Source: Selaginella moellendorffii
Taxonomy: Eukaryota; Streptophyta; Lycopodiopsida; Selaginellales; Selaginellaceae
NCBI RefSeq assembly: GCF_000143415.4
Contig: NW_003314281.1
Coordinates: 1,275,752-1,339,751 of the forward strand
Direction: 5' to 3'
DNA: 64,000 bases
The position numbers and the translations under genes are program-made. Under the pieces are notes generated by a model. It saw only the letters and a list, made by a program, of their open reading frames with translations. It was not told where the DNA came from and ran no database searches. Positions 1-10,932 of this stretch are shown here, piece by piece; position 1 is the stretch's first letter, and each line of letters starts with the position of its first letter.

Positions 1-500
1 AGGATCTCAAAGAGGAAGATTATTTTGCATGATTCGACGAAGTTTCATCACTTAGAGAATGGTGCTTGCTACTGGTAAATTTAGAGGCATCTTATTTCGC
101 TGCCAAGTAATTTTCCAAATTTTAGGATCGTTTGGTAGACTCTAGACCATGGACAAAGATGGTTTCATCAGACACTATTGACGTCAAAGCAAGCGTGACG
201 CCCAACATGGAGAAAAAGAATCTCTTACGAACTATGCAAAGAAACAGGAAGTCGGGGATTAAGGCAACATGCATTGGGTGGGAGGAACCCTGAGCCTAGC
301 GACCATCACAGCCAGAACTATAAGAACAATCGTCCACAGGTGGCCAGATGTGAAATCGCAGGGAATGAAACCCCGGGATTCATCACAAAAAAAAGGTGGC
401 AAAGGTGATTCAAAAAGTCGGAAGAACAAAAAATGCAGCATGCAAAGCACCCGACTTCATAACTTTAATAAAGGCGAGAGCATCAGATATTTTACGCCAG
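1..500. repeat. Long inverted repeat, copy A
   Basis: This stretch reads as the reverse complement of 19405-20341. About 1-363 pairs with 19976-20341, and 380-495 pairs with 19405-19500. Copy B carries roughly 500 extra bases in between. Both copies hold the same C-terminal coding scrap (lysine-rich, KKVAKVI on the plus strand here and on the minus strand in copy B), so the repeat unit includes a piece of a gene I do not recognise. A third, partial copy lies at 36359-36605. It is seen directly by reading the two strands against each other. Exact ends are approximate. Confidence 0.85.
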
Positions 501-568
501 CCTGACGTGCATATATACACCCCACATATCTAACAGTTAAAAAGACTAGAAGAAGGTAGTTAGCTTTT

Positions 569-858
569 TTACCTGTATTGTGGTAGAAGCTGCTGAAGAA
601 GAGGGATGAAATTGATCTTTGTAACTACCTCTGTGAAAATAGAAAGCATTTGCTTAGAGCCCCTTGTGTAGTTGGCTTTCAGTTCCGTTAAAGCCTTCTC
701 CAACCTTTCCAAGTTCTTTGTCACGTCTTTTATGTTGTTTTCCAAGTCCTCTCTCTCCATCCTCATGTCTACCACCATTTCACATGGCGTATCCCAAGTT
801 ATTTGAAAAACCCACAAGTAAAGTTCTAGTCAGTTCAACTAATCCAACTTACATGGAG
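569..858 (-). CDS. Coiled-coil protein exon, unrecognised
   Basis: The minus strand has an open stretch of about 65 residues rich in Glu, Lys, Leu and Asn with heptad-like spacing, so it probably forms a coiled coil. It is followed by a hydrophobic tail ending before a possible splice donor near 569. A donor at about 855 and an acceptor near 770 suggest one short upstream intron. No start codon, upstream exon or family could be assigned. Gene or gene remnant are both possible. The downstream side runs into the inverted repeat at the window start. Confidence 0.3.
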
Positions 859-869
859 GCGTTGCCCTG

Positions 870-2329
870 AACAAGTGATCGAGTGCAGGGCTGGAAATTT
901 GGGAAATGTGCACCCTGACTTACATCGATCCTATTCGCATACTGAGATCCAACGGCCGAGATTGAATTATGGAACTTCTTGGTTAAAAAGCATAAGCGAT
1001 TCTTCGGGCGGCTATTTAATGGAGCACGATCATAGATATTCTGGGCAATCTAAGGCATGAAGCCAATCCCCCACGTCTGTGGGCTTGGATTAATAATTGG
1101 CTTCGGAACCACTACACGCATCGATTATTTGAGGTATCACTGTGGAAAGTCCTCTTTTCATGTTCTTGAATCCATATTTTCTCCTAGAAGAAGAAGCATC
1201 GCCCCAGCCGATGAGCTGAATCCAAAGCATAGAGCAGCATTTGTGCAGCTGCCTTTTTGTAGTCAGGCTACATTCTTCTATAGGACTCCTTCATAAACAT
1301 TTCCCATTCGCAAGAAAGCTCCTTCAATGAGGTAGTGATCAAGCAGGCCAAAAAGGAGCCTCTCACTTGCTCACCACCAATTGGAACAACAAAATTTAAA
1401 ATTTCTCAACTACTTCGAGGAGGGCTACCTCCCAACGTTACTGTGGTAGAGGGCGATCCGTCCATAGATTGCAAGCCATGGGGCAGGAAGAGGCTTGCGG
1501 TTAAGCTGCAGCTGGCTACACTAGCATTGAAAGAGTCCAAGAAGCCAGAGAGATGCCGAGAGGAGATTCCTTCCATGCTGCGTGCGAGGTATATGAAGTT
1601 TACGCATATTTGTGTCCTCATAATGAGTGAGCTCCTGATCTTTGAAGGCACATGAAGAACACCTGGGCTTCACAAGCTACTTTGACCTGGGTGATGAAGC
1701 TGGTATCTGTCAGGTCGGAAGGCATTGCTACTCAAATCCAAATAGAGATGTCTTGCAGTGCAGGTACCTTTCCTCCTGCTTCTGGATCAGAGGATGCTCG
1801 CAGGAAAGCTATGAGTCCACCTTGTTTTGGGGAATGGAAGCTAAGCTTAGTGTTACAAAACTTTACTTGTTTCTTTTAGTACTCTTTTAGGGACAACATG
1901 ATTATAGCAGACACAAAGCATGTACAATCTATATTGTAATACAATGGAAACATTTCAAACACTTGACAATTCTGAGCGTATGCAGACAGAAAGGTATTCC
2001 ACCCCACACAATTGGTTCCACTAGATGTTCCAAAGGCATTCCACTCCAATATATCCTCTCAGATTCCTATTGTTGGCTTATGCTACAAGAATGAGGTCAT
2101 CGACATCACATTCCAGAGCATACACATCAATTAAAAGAAATTTGATTTTCTTGGTCGATTTACCTACTTGGCTTTTTCAAACAAACAATATTACGTTTAT
2201 AATGTTACAAGAGATAACATCCCATAATGTATAAGAAAATCATATCTGCATTATCATTTTCTCTAGACTTGGCATGGAGATTTGAGAGCTCAAAGATCCA
2301 TCATTCATCCAAAAGAATACTAAAATCGC
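870..2329. other. No recognisable gene
   Basis: Open frames of 60-110 codons occur on both strands (longest at 1335-1655, plus), but none shows a family motif, credible splice pattern or sustained codon bias. I see no repeat structure or RNA gene here. Confidence 0.5.
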
Positions 2330-2950
2330 TCATAAGCCAAAAGAAGACACCTTGAGCAATTCCAGTTGCACTGGATTCTTGACGCCCTTGAGGATGCTAG
2401 ATCTGTGCCAGGGCAATAGTGAGAGTTGGAGGCCGCGGCCACCAGGAAATTTGACTGGGGGCGCAGCAGTCGAGTATGCTGATGGCATATGTCCAAAGTG
2501 TGAATTTCTACGTGTGTGGAATGCCCACATAGAAAACATATTGAGGCATCTCTTCTATCACATTGGTCGCTGATTCCAATTGGTACCAAGGGCTATTCCA
2601 GTTGGTACCACAAAGCCTACTCTGGGCACGTGGAGGCCAAAACAATCTCTGAAAGAATGCCAAAGTGGGAGCTATTGATGTGGAACTCCAGTAGGTGTCC
2701 AGAGAGGCATTGAGGCTTTTTATAAGCATGCCTCAACAAGCTACCAGGGCCCAAAAGCTAGATAACTTGGAAGAATGTCGAACTCCCTTCAATTCCATGC
2801 CAGAGCATCCTTTTCATTGTGATGTACTACAATACATGACCTCGTCAAGAGAGCTTAACATGATTAATGGAACCGCAAGTCTTCAATCCTCCACTATTTT
2901 GGAGAACCTATCGCTGGTGCTAGGGCATTTGAAAGTATTTACTTATTAAA
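2330..2950 (+). pseudogene. PPR protein remnant
   Basis: Broken plus-strand frames carry phrases typical of PLS-class pentatricopeptide repeat proteins: ERMPKWELLMWNS (about 2655-2695), EALRLFISM (about 2700-2730) and CPKCEFLRVWNAHIE (about 2490-2535). They lie in different frames separated by stops and small shifts. PPR proteins of this class bind organellar RNA in other plants. This copy has no start, no continuous frame and only about three recognisable repeat units, so it is read as a pseudogene. The similarity is from family memory, not a search. Confidence 0.45.
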
Positions 2951-4103
2951 TATTCAATTTTAAAGGGTAACACACAAAGCTACAAGAAATTATGTTGTTT
3001 GTAGTATTCTGTTCAAGTAAAGCATAGAGGGACCAAGAGTGATAAAGAAATCAATTTGCATCCATTGTATTGTAGTCTAATGCTTCCAGTTGGGTGTCAG
3101 ATGACCTTTAAAAAACATGTAATGGTAATAGGAATGATGATTGGTTAAAGATCGCTATGCTTAGAATTCACTATGTTATGATCCCCACCTTAGAATTCTG
3201 CCATTGACAGTTGGAGCCATGTCTAACAGTCAAGTTGAGCATGGCATTTCTGGCAGTTCCATTCAAACTTGCTCTGTTGTTGATTGTGTACAATGTCCAT
3301 CTAAAAACCTCTCAATCTAAACTTCTTTTGAACGAAATTTGACTAAATCTTTTTTATTTCAAAAGAGATATAGCCATGGTGGTTGGTGGTTTTATGTGAG
3401 CTTGTAAATGCATCAACTCAGTGTAACAGGGAAATTTGGATATTTTCAAAATTGCATTATACAATCATAGTGTACCCTTCTTGACAATGTTTTGGCCTGA
3501 AGTGCATCCAGAAATTTGGCTGGGATCTTAGGTGGGTGTCCCAATATGTTTAGGTCCTTAACAATATATATCACTCGGGTATGTAAATTGTTTGCTCAGC
3601 TCTTGATAAAGTTGACCTTCTTTATGCTCAACACAAGTGTGTTGTTTTTCTACCATGTCACTCACTCTCTCCATATTTCCTTGACTTGACTAAGCCAGAG
3701 ATCCTATGGGCAATTTGGACTTTCTACCATCATTGATTATATAATTGCTTCACCAAAGGAGAATGGCTTTTTTTCAATGATACTAAGTAAGGCTTGATTC
3801 ACATTAATTTCTGGCTCTTGCAACACCAAGCAAGTTGTAGAATAGTCCATACTCAAATGTCATGATCACTACATGGAAACAGTAAGTTTAGTTTGATCCC
3901 TGAAAAAACAACACAAGCAATTTGACCTGGCCAGCTATAGTAGATAATTAGGAACACATCAGAGATTTCTTGGAGAATAATGCTATAACGCTGCTTCCTG
4001 TCAAAGTAATCTATGATGTTTGGAGAGTTTGATTGTGTAATCTTAAAGTGTGTGCAACCTATCGCTCTTGCAAGTAAACCGTTAGAACAATGCAAGAAGA
4101 GAA
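2951..4103. other. AT-rich intergenic DNA, no gene seen
   Basis: No open frame beyond about 80 codons and none with a motif. Short T-rich runs only. Confidence 0.5.
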
Positions 4104-4451
4104 TTAGTTTTTACCTACAACATTTACTAGCTTGATGTGAGTCACATCACAAAACTCTTGGCTGATACCTTCAAGACTCCGAGCGCTTTGCAAGCTTCCA
4201 CATACCGAGTACATATGGACGAGAGCCACGAAATCGTGCGATGCTTCGTCACTGTCCAAGCGAAAGTGGATCTCCGTGCCGATCTCTAGCTGCTTGAGAG
4301 TGCTGCAAGCCTTGAGCGCTGCGGGGATCAAAGAAATGCCTGGAGCTGATCCTTTTTCTCGCATTCTTGAGTAGAGTTCGAGCGTTTCTTGGTCTGATGG
4401 AAGAACGTTAGAGCTATCTTTGGTGCCGAGAGCCTCGAGCTTGATTGGCAC
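4104..4451 (-). pseudogene. Truncated PPR protein (115 codons)
   Basis: One uninterrupted minus-strand frame contains ELYSRMREKGSAPG, LIPAALKACSTL, a stretch about a dozen residues long ending in EIHFRL, then HMYSVCGSLQSA. This is the order of L, S and P units in land-plant PLS-type PPR proteins. A functional PPR protein normally has many more units plus an organelle presequence. Here there is one unit and a half with an unrelated tail, so it is probably a fragment. It could instead be the last exon of a longer gene, but no upstream PPR exon is visible before the tRNA gene. Confidence 0.55.
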
Positions 4452-4716
4452 CCAGCTCGGGCAGCCGCAGGAATCAATCCACAGGCCTTCCCACGTGAAG
4501 ACGTGGACGAAATCTGGATCCTTGGGAGATTTCTACACGGAAAAAGAGTCGTGTTAGCTTACCTTGGATGATCTCTGACCACTTTGCTGGATAGTCCAAC
4601 AGCTGCTGCCATTTCCGCTCTTCCGATCTGGCTGTGTGCTGCTCTCTCGAATTCCCAGAACCATTCTTCTCCTCTTCTCTGTAAAAGAAATCGCTCCGAA
4701 TTTCAAACATCTCTAA

Positions 4717-4788
4717 GCATCAGTAGTCCAACGGTTAGGATAATTGCCTTCCAAGCAATAGACCCGGGTTCGACTCCCGGCTGATGCA
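4717..4788 (+). tRNA. trnG: tRNA-Gly (anticodon UCC)
   Basis: Seventy-two bases fold as a full cloverleaf. The acceptor stem GCATCAG pairs with CTGATGC and is followed by the discriminator A. The anticodon stem ATTGC/GCAAT encloses the loop CTTCCAA, giving anticodon TCC at 4750-4752. The T arm carries the canonical GGGTTCGACTCCC box B. Box A and box B are intact and a TTTTT run at 4790-4794 can act as the RNA polymerase III terminator. It has no intron and no encoded CCA. It sits alone between a PPR fragment and unassigned DNA. Confidence 0.96.
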
Positions 4789-4789
4789 A

Positions 4790-4794
4790 TTTTT
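4790..4794 (+). terminator. Pol III terminator of tRNA-Gly
   Basis: A run of five T begins two bases after the tRNA discriminator base, the usual RNA polymerase III stop signal. Confidence 0.8.
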
Positions 4795-5519
4795 AAACAA
4801 CTCCAATCTCGGCATGTACCTGTTGTGGGCCTTGTCACCAAGCCGCTGGGGAAGAGATCTGCGGAAGGGATGGTTCTCCATGGCGGGAAGGCGTGCCGCT
4901 TGTGGTGGATGGGCATCGCGTCTCGGAGCTCTGTGGGAGAGGACTCGCGAAGATCCGCTGCGGATCACGGGGAGGAGTGAAGTGCCACGGCTTGTGCGAT
5001 GCCAGGAAGTTGTGCCTGAAGTTTATGCTGTTCTCAAGAGCATGCCTCGGACTGAGAGCCTCAGGCGTTTCACAGGCCGCACTCACATCGAGGGAGTGTA
5101 ACTATATGTTGGAATCACTTAAGACCTATGATCCAAACTATGCCATTTAATCAAAAAGCTTGGGCAAGCGACAGTGACAACGATCCCACGACGCCGCCGC
5201 TCATGCGCAGGATCACTCCAAGTTCAGCTTTTAGATTCTCCGACCATGACTCCCGCATTGACACCATTACATAATTGCCACCAACTATAGAGAATATCAG
5301 TGTTTTGTATTGGCTATGTTTTTGTTTGCTGACAGTGTTTTTATTTCCCTTTGGTTCTAGAAATTAGTCTGGTTTGTTTGACCAGAACAGTCAACGGCGA
5401 GCCGGCATAGTCAACGGCAAGGAGAGGTACAGTCAACGACATGGATATCTTAAGTTGACACCAACATAAGACTTGAAGTTTGTATCCATTCCAGTCATTT
5501 GGTAAAGTCTAGGAAGAGT
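4795..5519. other. Unassigned DNA with a TTGAC-motif cluster
   Basis: Overlapping open frames at 4784-5150 show no family motif. From about 5375 to 5462 the core TTGAC (or GTCAA) occurs about five times, spaced irregularly in a degenerate repeat built around AGTCAACG. A similar cluster lies at 9540-9850. TTGAC is the core of plant W-boxes bound by WRKY factors. Function here is not shown. Confidence 0.4.
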
Positions 5520-7335
5520 TTAGCTAGCCCATGCAGGAAGGGGGCACTCAAACGACCACTCCTCGCAAGAATATTGCACACAATGCAGCCATAGCCCGTC
5601 GGAGTCGTCGTCATAGCCCGACGGTCCCAAGCGTGGACAATGCGTACACAGTGGATCCGTCTCAAAACTTGGTTCTTCTCGATCATCGTCGACCTTCCTG
5701 GAATCTGATCAACAGAAAGGTGTCATTCGAAAGAAAGAAGAGAATGAAGTGATAAGAGCTTGTTTGTTTACCTTGTGCCTGTTGCTGGCGGCTCATGCCA
5801 CTCCTTGCTGCCGAGTCTGCTGTTCCACCCCTTTTAGAGCGTTTTGGAGGATTTTCATGAAGGTAAAGATCGTCGTTGGCGATGGGGTGTTTTAAGTGCT
5901 GCAAATGGACGCGTATCTAGAATGTGAGAGGAAAAAGCTTAGCAAACGAATCAAGAGACTAAGTTTCTTGCCTGGTGAGTTCTTCCTGTCAGAGGTTTGC
6001 ATTCAACGATGCTGGACACTCCATCCGTGCTTAGACGCACAAACCTCGTACAAGCTTCTTTCCCTTTGCTATCCTGTTCTTCGCAAACCTGAAAAACGTG
6101 AGAGCTGCAGTAAGCAACTGCTAACAATTGTGATGTTTACCTCCACAGTGCTCCTCCCTTCCCGTGCATCGTAATGAACAGCAGCATTCACCACCACCTG
6201 AGAAAAATCTTACAAGAGCGTCATCGAGAGCGGTTTTTTACCTCTTCTTCTGGAAACACGCCAGTTACTTTAGCAACGTATACTTTGCGAACTCTACCAT
6301 TCTCGATCTGCAAGCATCACACAAAGACGTATAGCAAAATTTAAAAAGCGAAGGAAGCTTACGTCCTGCCGAAACTTGTCCGCTTTCACAGCGCTTTTGG
6401 CGAAAATAAGAAGCCCAGAAACAAGACGATCGAGCCTGTGAACAGCTGATAGAAAATAAACGAGTTGAAAGAAAAATAGCATGAAAAGAGCTAGTTTACG
6501 GAATAAAGGTCCGGTGTTGTGCTCTGCTTGCAGGATGCCAAGCACAGTGTTCTTGCGGTACTGCCCGCAAGTATGGACCTGAAGAACAATAGTGGTGTTC
6601 AAAGTTTTCTTCCTTGCAAGTAGTAGAATTTTTTGGCACTCACTGGTATAGATGCTGGCTTGCATACTGTGAGAACTTCGGGTCCCTCGTGGAGAATTAC
6701 AATACTCTCGGCCAGAACCGGTGGCTCATGCCTGGCTATCAAAATGGGAAAGCAGACTAGAAATCAATGGAAGGACTTTAGAAGTGATGTGAAGCACCTG
6801 TGAACAAAGTGGCTCAGTTTCTGTGTCGTTCGAACTCTATATTCACTCTCACATTTTTTATCCTCTAACAAAATCCGGCCTGATCGAACAGCATCAACCT
6901 GCAAGAACAATGCCAGGTTTGATCTTTGCTTTCCAAGGAAAAACTCACATAATACTCATACGGCCTTTGCCTGAATTCGTCGGCAAACATGTCCACGATT
7001 GTCTTTCCAGACCATCGCTGCTTCACCTGAGCAACGAGAAAAAGAGAGATCAAAATCAAGTTTTTCTTTCGAAATCGGAGAAACAAAAAAAGGAGAGAAG
7101 GTTTTCTTTCCAAACCACTTACAAGCGCAATGAACTGGGAGCCAGAAAAAAAAGATAGATAGAAACCACTTACATGAGCAATGAACTCGAAATAATACGG
7201 TAGCACGAATCGCTTTCCTGTGACACAATGAAATGCAGGCGCTAGCTCACGGCCAGAAAATTCCATCGTTTTCTTACCGCCCACGATGATGTAATGCGAG
7301 GGAAGGATGGGCGTGTCGGGGTTCTCCCACTCCAT
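5520..7335 (-). CDS. RNA pseudouridine synthase (RluA/RsuA family, plant RPUD7-like)
   Basis: The spliced minus-strand protein contains the whole family signature. Near the N terminus are [10 protein letters not shown] and [15 protein letters not shown]. In the middle come [21 protein letters not shown] and the catalytic motif [12 protein letters not shown], whose Asp is the nucleophile that isomerises uridine in RNA. Later are [25 protein letters not shown] and [10 protein letters not shown], and a C-terminal CTHCP cysteine pair ends in a [12 protein letters not shown] tail. About nine exons are joined by GT-AG introns of roughly 50-60 bases. ATG at 7335 begins the first exon and TAA at 5520-5522 ends it. 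Exon order and motifs match plant RNA pseudouridine synthase 7. The organelle or compartment is not evident. It appears intact. Confidence 0.85.
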
Positions 7336-7429
7336 TGCTGTCTAAACCCTAAACGTAGTTTAAAACATAATTATATCTTATCAATATTTTATCTATTCCG
7401 AGTTAACGCTGTTTAGGGTTTCTTTAGCT

Positions 7430-9010
7430 ATGGAGGGAACGCGCGATCGTGAGCCCCAGGAGATCTCCCGGCTCTTGGAGGTAATGCGCATTGGATTTTC
7501 ATTCTCACTCCATCTCCTCAGGCGCTCAGAGTGCCGCGGGAGCTCACGAGGTCCTACGCGAGCAGCCAGGAGCAAGACGGTGCCAGGGCCGAGTTCCTGG
7601 CGTCGTCGCGCGAGGCGCTGGTCGCCCTGAGAGCAGCGCTTGTGTCTGGGAAATGGGACAAGCCTCGCGAGAGAGAGGTGATCTCTACGCTCGCTAATTT
7701 TGCTTGTGGCGAAGTGGAGTGGACGACGGACGAGCTCAGGGAGATTGCAGTCAGTGCGATCGATTGTCTCGGCTCGTCTAGGCAGCAGCTGGTTTTGGAT
7801 CACTTGCGAGAACTCTTGCTGGAGATCCACGCAAGTTTGAGGCATGGAACAAGAGAGGCCACTGCTCAAAGCTTGTATGAAGAAGGGCATTCTTCTCGAG
7901 ACGCTTCAAATGACATCGTTCTGGCGCATCAAATGTCTTGGATACTTTCGCAGGTAAGTCTTTGTTCTCCATCTAGCTCAAAGTCGGAAGTTTTTGGATT
8001 ATCTTTCTTTGTAGATTGGCCATCCTCATCTCGGCAAGCACTGCCAAATTATCATGCCCTGTGTTCTCACAGCTTTAGATCACTACTCACCTCCAATCAA
8101 GGTACATTCTCTTTTACAGTTTTTCCTCAGCTTGTTCCTTTTTTTTTCTCCTGTAGCGCCAAGGATTGGAATGCTGTCTCCATTTGGAGCAGGGCATGAA
8201 CTCCACCGAGCTGAGGTGGTACAAAGACGTTCTACTCGATGCCGTATGTCAAAACATCGCTGGATGCGACGAGTTGTGGCCGCTGGTCGTGAAAACTGCT
8301 GTTCGCCTTGTGACGCGTATAGAAGGACGGAATCCCGCTCGCCTTGGTAAGACGAAAGCTCCTTTTTGAGTTTGATCAGGAAAAATCTCTAAGGCATCCA
8401 CACAGGTACAGGAAAATCCTGGCTGAGATGCTGGGTGAGCTTGAGAGGCATCCGGACGACAAGGAGAAAACGAATGTGTTCCTCCAAGAGATCGGACCTC
8501 AACTCAAGGCGATGGGTCTTGTGTTGGTCGCTCTTTTCAAGAGACTGTTCGCTCTTCTCTTCTACTGGCTTGACACTGGAGACAAAAGGACGTCCATTCT
8601 GGTGAGAATTCAACGGAAATTACGTTCCTTCGTCCTGATGACAATTTTTTTTCTTCGCGTAGGTTCTTTCTTGCTTGCGGGCTGTGATTACTCACACTTG
8701 GGTCCGAATACCGCATCTTGCAAACAGGTTCGTGTTAGCATTCTCTTATTTCCTGACAATCTCGCAAATGTTCCGAATGAGCAGTATCTGGGAGCAGGCC
8801 GTGAAGCTGCATTGTAAAGTCGCGGACTTGGAAGTACGCGCGGCTGTTGCCGAGACGGCGTGCTATCTAATTGAGTAAGAACTTCCACACGCAAATTCTA
8901 AAATCTTTCATTTATCGATCTCTCTCAGGTGCGTTGGTCAGGAGATTTTGGAGACTCACCAGGACGACGTAGAATTGGTGGCTGCAGTAAAATCTATAAA
9001 AGCTTATTAA
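7430..9010 (+). CDS. TTI2-like ARM/HEAT-repeat protein
   Basis: Start ATG 7430, stop TAA 9008. Six or more exons with short introns (the first is only 41 bases, 7481-7521). The protein is helical and Leu/Ala-rich. Phrases such as IGHPHLGKHCQIIMP, DHYSPPIKRQGLECCLHLE and YWLDTGDKRTSILVLSC follow the pattern of the TELO2-interacting protein 2 family, a subunit of the TTT co-chaperone that stabilises PIKK kinases. The family call is from memory and moderate. One oddity: the exon ending at 8346 and the block starting near 8412 do not join in phase with the visible GT-AG signals, so either a non-canonical site is used or there is a small frameshift. Three decayed partial copies occur elsewhere in the window (18775-19300, 35925-36310, 38386-38955). 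Confidence 0.55.
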
Positions 9011-9247
9011 GCCCAAACTCCCAAAACTTAACTAAACGTGAGCGCCAAATTTCCTTTTTGGTCGAAAGCCACCACCTTTCATTTCAATGCACCACGACCG
9101 TTGACGGCACGAGCGTTTCTAGACACCTTCGGATGCTTCCATGAATTATAAACAATCCATCACGGCCAGCTGGAAAACAGAAGGTAAACCCTCTAGCAAG
9201 TTTTCGGGGAATATCTCCGAACAAGCTCACTAGGGCTGGAGCAAACA

Positions 9248-9529
9248 ATGGAGTGGAGCGATCAGGATCCAAAGAGCAACTCATCCATGGGTCGGGAGCA
9301 GCAGCGGCGGCGGCGGCGGCAACGAAAGCGCGGGCATGTCAAGGCGGCTATCTTTTCGTCACTCCTCCAATCTGTTTGCTCGCTCTGTTCCCAGGTCAAG
9401 GAATCCATCGCCGCCAGCGATTGCTCCGGCTCCTTTCGAGCTCTCTCCTTTTCTTCCAGCAAATGTTGCAGCTCTAGATCGGGAGATCTGGGCGAGGATG
9501 AAGATCACAGCAGCAGATTGATCGGATGA
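9248..9529 (+). CDS. Small basic protein with RG-x-x-KAAI motif, copy 1
   Basis: A 93-codon single-exon frame starts at ATG 9248. An Arg-rich stretch leads into KRGHVKAAIFSSLLQSV, then a Ser/Cys-rich tail. The motif RG-x-(V/I)-KAAI followed by an amphipathic helix matches the neighbour at 10311, so the two are tandem paralogues about 0.8 kb apart. Similar short plant proteins of unknown function carry an RGQ(I/V)KA core. Repeated CGG triplets encode the Arg run. Overlapping frames start nearby at GTG codons and are disregarded. Confidence 0.55.
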   Translation: MEWSDQDPKSNSSMGREQQRRRRRQRKRGHVKAAIFSSLLQSVCSLCSQVKESIAASDCSGSFRALSFSSSKCCSSRSGDLGEDEDHSSRLIG

Positions 9530-9539
9530 CCGAACGGCG

Positions 9540-9850
9540 GCTTAGTCAACCTAGTGAGAAAGACTAAAGCATATCTGAAAGAGTCGTCTCGCATTAGATG
9601 ACGAGTCAATGTGTCAGATTTGTCTAGAAGCCTGGAGTTTCAAGATTTCACGAGGTTAATTGTTTGACCGGCACAGTCTACAACCCGGTCAATCCAGTCA
9701 GTAAGATTGTTCTCTGTGTCAATGCAATTGGTCAATGTGTAATTTTTCTCTAGGGGAGTTTTAGTCAAATCCAGACTTCACTAGGTGTTCCCTGCCTGAT
9801 TGTTTGACTGATACAGTCAACAGCCCAGCTATTGTTGTTCTACTTCGTCT
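9540..9850. promoter_or_regulatory. Cluster of TTGAC (W-box core) motifs
   Basis: Between the two small paralogous genes, TTGAC or GTCAA cores recur about eight times (for example TTGACC near 9665, GTCAATCC near 9690, TTGACTG and GTCAAC near 9808-9825). The spacing and flanks suggest an old tandem repeat. WRKY regulation of the downstream gene is inference. Confidence 0.4.
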
Positions 9851-10198
9851 CGTCTATGTATAAGGAACAAAAGGAAAAGTTAAAGAGGTGGTGGCCACTG
9901 GTTAGTGGGTGCATTTTCAAATGATTTTTTAAAAAGGCAATAAGATCTCACGAGATTTGTCTGGCTAGGCCAAAACAAAAGGCCTGTGGAGGCACGTGCT
10001 TGAATTGGCAGGCCTCCGAGAAGCTTCCTCTGGTGCTGCAGGGAACCTTCGCCAGCTCATTCTCGCCCCTATCATGATGAATGCACCTGGCCAAGACGTT
10101 ACTTGCATTCCACTCCACTCCAAGTTTAAATTCTCGAAGCAATCAACGTGATCAAAATTACCTTGGCGATATTACTTTCATCCGGTCAAAGCCACTAG

Positions 10199-10206
10199 TA
10201 TATATA
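10199..10206 (+). promoter_or_regulatory. TATA box of the 10311 gene
   Basis: TATATAAA lies about 110 bases before the ATG, with a CT-rich leader (CTCTCTCGCTCTC) after it, a common plant core-promoter and 5' UTR arrangement. Confidence 0.6.
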
Positions 10207-10310
10207 AACTGTTTGGTAGCGGGGGTTTTTATCCATACTCTTCTCCATCATTACCTCTCTCTCGCTCTCTCGCTCTCTTCGTGTTCTTCCGAGCTCTATC
10301 GATCGATTCG

Positions 10311-10595
10311 ATGGAAATCTCGAGCAATCTGCGTGATGGGTCCTCGGCCGCGGCAGTGATCGAGCTTCTCAAGAAGGAGCAGCTCAAGAATTCGAGGGCC
10401 AAGCACAGGGTGCCCAGAAGGGGGCAAATCAAGGCCGCCATCGCGGCCTCCATGGCGCACTCCATCGCCTCAGCATTCTCCGAGATCAAGCGGCACCTCA
10501 CGCCCTCTCCCTCGCGATGTCCCTCGTCGTGTGGATCCTCGCTCAGCCGATCCAGCTCCACCGGATCTCACGACTCGTCGACCTTCAGGCTGTGA
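10311..10595 (+). CDS. Small basic protein with RG-x-x-KAAI motif, copy 2
   Basis: A 94-codon single exon. The open frame extends upstream to 10281 but only through a GTG, so ATG 10311 is taken as the start. An N-terminal helix (VIELLKKEQLK) is followed by the core RRGQIKAAIAASMAHSIAS, then a Ser/Pro-rich tail ending in STFRL. It shares the core with the gene at 9248. The family is unknown to me beyond similar short angiosperm proteins with an RGQ(I/V)KA core. A clear TATA box and CT-rich leader support expression. Confidence 0.65.
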   Translation: MEISSNLRDGSSAAAVIELLKKEQLKNSRAKHRVPRRGQIKAAIAASMAHSIASAFSEIKRHLTPSPSRCPSSCGSSLSRSSSTGSHDSSTFRL

Positions 10596-10932
10596 TGGAG
10601 TGATCTATAGCAAGATACAAGATCATCAAATTGGGAAATTCTCTTTCTCCAAATCGTCTCCAGCATCTCCAGAGATTGTCCTCGAGTCCGGGTCGTGATC
10701 ACGAGCCATGGCTCCAGCACAAGAACAGAGATGTTTGCATCGCGCAGCAAAAATGATCCATCCAAAGTCTTGTTCATAGCTTGATCAAAAGAATTTGCAA
10801 AGTCAATAAATTTGGTTGACCAGAATATACATTGTCTTTGTTTTTGAATATTCCTAGTTCCAACGTGTTTACTCATTTGAATGAAATGTTTTGGCGCTCA
10901 CGAGACTCTAGGGCAGGAAGAAAGAAGACGCG

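Noticed and set aside
10281-10310. Upstream start of the small protein at 10311
   Set aside because: The longer frame begins with GTG; the first ATG is 10311.
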